NCBI RefSeq assembly: GCF_028606985.1 | Contig: NZ_CP117416.1 | Span: 437,501 to 501,500, forward strand | Origin: Paenibacillus kyungheensis | GTDB lineage: Bacteria; Bacillota; Bacilli; Paenibacillales; Paenibacillaceae | Length of the DNA: 64,000 nucleotides | Reading direction: 5' to 3' | Shown: positions 62,391-64,000 of the stretch, piece by piece | Position numbering within the stretch: the stretch's first letter is position 1 | How the letters are laid out: each line of letters starts with the position of its first letter | Position numbers and translations under genes: made by a program | Notes under the pieces: generated by a model | Seen by the model: only the letters and a program-made list of their open reading frames with translations | Databases searched by the model: none | Told to the model about the DNA's origin: nothing

Positions 62391-64000
62391 TTAATACGTT
62401 TTGCTAATCGTGATCGTATTATTATTTACACTCATGTTCCATTCAAAGTTATCTGCAAACCAACGTACAGGGATTAAAGTCTGTCCATTACGAGAGATAA
62501 CCATATCGTTCATGCCTTTACGCATGTTGTCTACTTTGTATACTTTAGAATTCACCCAGAACTCGTAACGTTGGATACCTGTATCCAACCAAGTTGTAGC
62601 TGTTTCTTTAGTGTAGAATACTTTCATATTTGCATTAGCTGCAAGGTAACGCAATGGCACATATGTTTTACCATTGTATACTGTAGCTTTAGTGCTCATA
62701 GTCATCGATACGCCATTTACCATATACATTTTGCTACCAGGTGTAAATTGAATTACTTTTGTTTTCAATTCAGGGCTGGTATCAGCGCTAGTACCATTCG
62801 CTCCACCTGTAGAAGGTGTTGTTGGTGGTGTAGCTGGCATATTAGGCATGTTCGGCATAGATGGTGTAGTTGGTGTTGTAGGAGTCGGAGTTGCAGTACC
62901 GCCGAATTTGGCAGGGTATTGCATGACGATTGCTTCACTCAAAATGTCTCCAAATCCAAACATGTGGTGATAAGCCATACGTTCTTCAGAATAAGCTGTT
63001 GTGTAATCTTTAGCTACATAAGAATCGAATGCTTTAAGCAACATTCCGATATGTTCTGCAAGCCCAGATTCAAGAGCAGCTTGAGGCAAGTTAGGGTTAG
63101 CATCTGCGAAGAATTTCGCTTGTTTTACTTTGTATTCTGCTAATTCATCAACTGCTTTTTTCTTCGCTGTTGCATCGCCAGCAGCTGTTGCTTTTACATA
63201 ATCTACAAAGTATCCAATATGAGAAGCCCAGATTGTTTTGAAAGCAGCGCCAGCTTCGTTACCATATACAGAAGCAACAGCAGCACTCAAATCATCTGTG
63301 TTTTTGTTAAGTAGAGCAGCGGCTTGTTCAAAATCAGGAGCACCGTCAACTCCTTTTTGCATTGCCCACGCAGCTAATGTTGCATGCTCGCCTAAGATGA
63401 TACCTAGAGCAGAGCGCAAGTCAGAAGCTCCCATTGTAGACATATCTGTTGTAAATTTGTCAGGATATTGTTTTACAATTGCAGCGCTTAATGTATCACC
63501 AAACATAAACATATGTTTGTAAGCTTCATCTGCTGTTGTATATGCTTTTGTATAATCTTTAGCTACATAAGCATCAAATGCAGTCAACAGCATATTGATA
63601 TGTTCTTCCAGTCCTGCTTCTAGTGCAGCTTGTGGCAAATTAGGATTTGCGTCTGCAAAGAACTTGGCTTGTGTTACTTTATATTCTGCTAATTCGTCTT
63701 TCGCTTTTTGTTTAGCAGCGCTATCGTTTGCAGCGGTTGCTTTTACATAATCCACGAAATATCCGATATGCGAAGCCCAGATCGTTTTGAAAGCAGCACC
63801 AGCTTCATTACCATATACGGAAGCAACAGCAGCACTCAAATCATCTGTATTAGCATTTAGAGCAGCGGCAGCTTGATCGAAATCAGCTTTGCCATCAATT
63901 CCTTTTTGCATTGCAATAATAGCTAGCAACGCATGTTCTCCAAGAACTTGCCCCAATGCTGAACGAAGATCAGCTTTAGCGCCTTTAGTTGTTGCAGCGG
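62391..64000 (-). CDS. Secreted protein with tandem His-containing helical repeats and a stalk-type domain (5' end cut)
   Basis: The frame is open through base 64000, so the start and signal peptide are outside the window. Numbering from the TTG at 63956: two helical repeats (1-183 and 184-352), a Pro/Thr/Met-rich linker (PSMPNMPNMP) and the domain shared with the preceding small protein (~392-521). Each repeat has EH, SH, EEH/AEH and H(M/H) at matching positions: H8/H191, H63/H246, H119/H302, H148/H331, all offset by 183. This looks like a metal-binding four-helix bundle. Function unknown. Confidence 0.85.
   Translation of the reverse strand, partial: AATTKGAKADLRSALGQVLGEHALLAIIAMQKGIDGKADFDQAAAALNANTDDLSAAVASVYGNEAGAAFKTIWASHIGYFVDYVKATAANDSAAKQKAKDELAEYKVTQAKFFADANPNLPQAALEAGLEEHINMLLTAFDAYVAKDYTKAYTTADEAYKHMFMFGDTLSAAIVKQYPDKFTTDMSTMGASDLRSALGIILGEHATLAAWAMQKGVDGAPDFEQAAALLNKNTDDLSAAVASVYGNEAGAAFKTIWASHIGYFVDYVKATAAGDATAKKKAVDELAEYKVKQAKFFADANPNLPQAALESGLAEHIGMLLKAFDSYVAKDYTTAYSEERMAYHHMFGFGDILSEAIVMQYPAKFGGTATPTPTTPTTPSMPNMPNMPATPPTTPSTGGANGTSADTSPELKTKVIQFTPGSKMYMVNGVSMTMSTKATVYNGKTYVPLRYLAANANMKVFYTKETATTWLDTGIQRYEFWVNSKVYKVDNMRKGMNDMVISRNGQTLIPVRWFADNFEWNMSVNNNTITISKTY
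62901..63998 (-). repeat. Two in-frame repeats of 183 codons
   Basis: Codons 1-183 and 184-352 of the reading frame share long identical stretches (for example DLSAAVASVYGNEAGAAFK and ADANPNLPQAALE). DNA identity is also high, so the duplication is fairly recent or kept similar by gene conversion. Confidence 0.85.

Overview
The window looks like ordinary chromosome of a low-GC, Gram-positive, spore-former-type bacterium, most probably Paenibacillus or a close relative. The reasons are AAGGAGG-type ribosome binding sites with frequent TTG/GTG starts, many stem-plus-T-tract terminators, a consensus Bacillus-type cre site, a yybP-ykoY manganese riboswitch, B. subtilis-like modules (ywrC-ywrB-ywrA, ywnA-ywnB, ccdC) and secreted proteins with 'copper amine oxidase N-terminal' and SLH domains. 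I see no rRNA, tRNA, CRISPR array, phage or intact insertion sequence.

Layout. 1-3.4 kb: 3' part of a secreted 5'-nucleotidase with LysM, then an EAL-domain c-di-GMP protein. 3.4-7.05 kb: an accessory unit on the minus strand (methyltransferase, 10-codon minigene, hairpin, CapA-like enzyme, MFS exporter). 7.2-12.7 kb: mannitol operon mtlR-mtlA-mtlD with a cre site. 13.2-20.3 kb: neopullulanase-type amylase, CoA transferase, small membrane protein, aldehyde dehydrogenase with divergent TetR, and MarR. 20.7-23.3 kb: zwf and gnd, with a lactonase (pgl) at 47.1 kb completing the oxidative pentose phosphate branch. 23.5-29.5 kb: MerR-MFS-Usp, an esterase lying between two copies of the 3' end of a lactate-dehydrogenase-like gene, and an MDR oxidoreductase. 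29.6-37 kb: CcdC, a response regulator/hybrid kinase pair, Lrp, an Imm63-like orphan, a CBS protein and a secreted beta-propeller. 37.2-39.8 kb: an ECF sigma factor, its membrane partner and a secreted SLH protein carrying the same domain as the partner, with twin promoters. 39.9-54.5 kb: chromate transporter pair with Lrp regulator, amidase, nitroreductase, GGDEF protein, MBL hydrolase plus AbrB-family membrane protein, Rrf2 plus NAD-binding protein, Nnr repair enzyme, CheW and a chemoreceptor. 54.9-60.97 kb: riboswitch-controlled TerC-DedA, anaerobic ribonucleotide reductase nrdDG, a thiamine-binding family protein, two tandem small-RNA-like elements and a DUF1275 membrane protein. 61.0-64.0 kb: a long structured transcript with its own promoter, then two related secreted proteins, the second cut by the window end.

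The strongest candidates for undescribed biology are: (a) the minigene unit at 3.4-7.05 kb, whose layout recalls microcin C-type clusters but with a CapA-like enzyme where the adenylating enzyme would be; (b) the ECF trio, in which the membrane partner and a regulon member share a 111-residue domain with 67 identical positions by my count; (c) the tandem C-rich small RNAs at 60.0-60.24 kb; (d) the roughly 500-nt structured RNA at 61.0-61.5 kb; and (e) secreted tandem helical repeats with four positionally conserved histidines each. Family assignments come from recognising motifs by eye; no database search was run.
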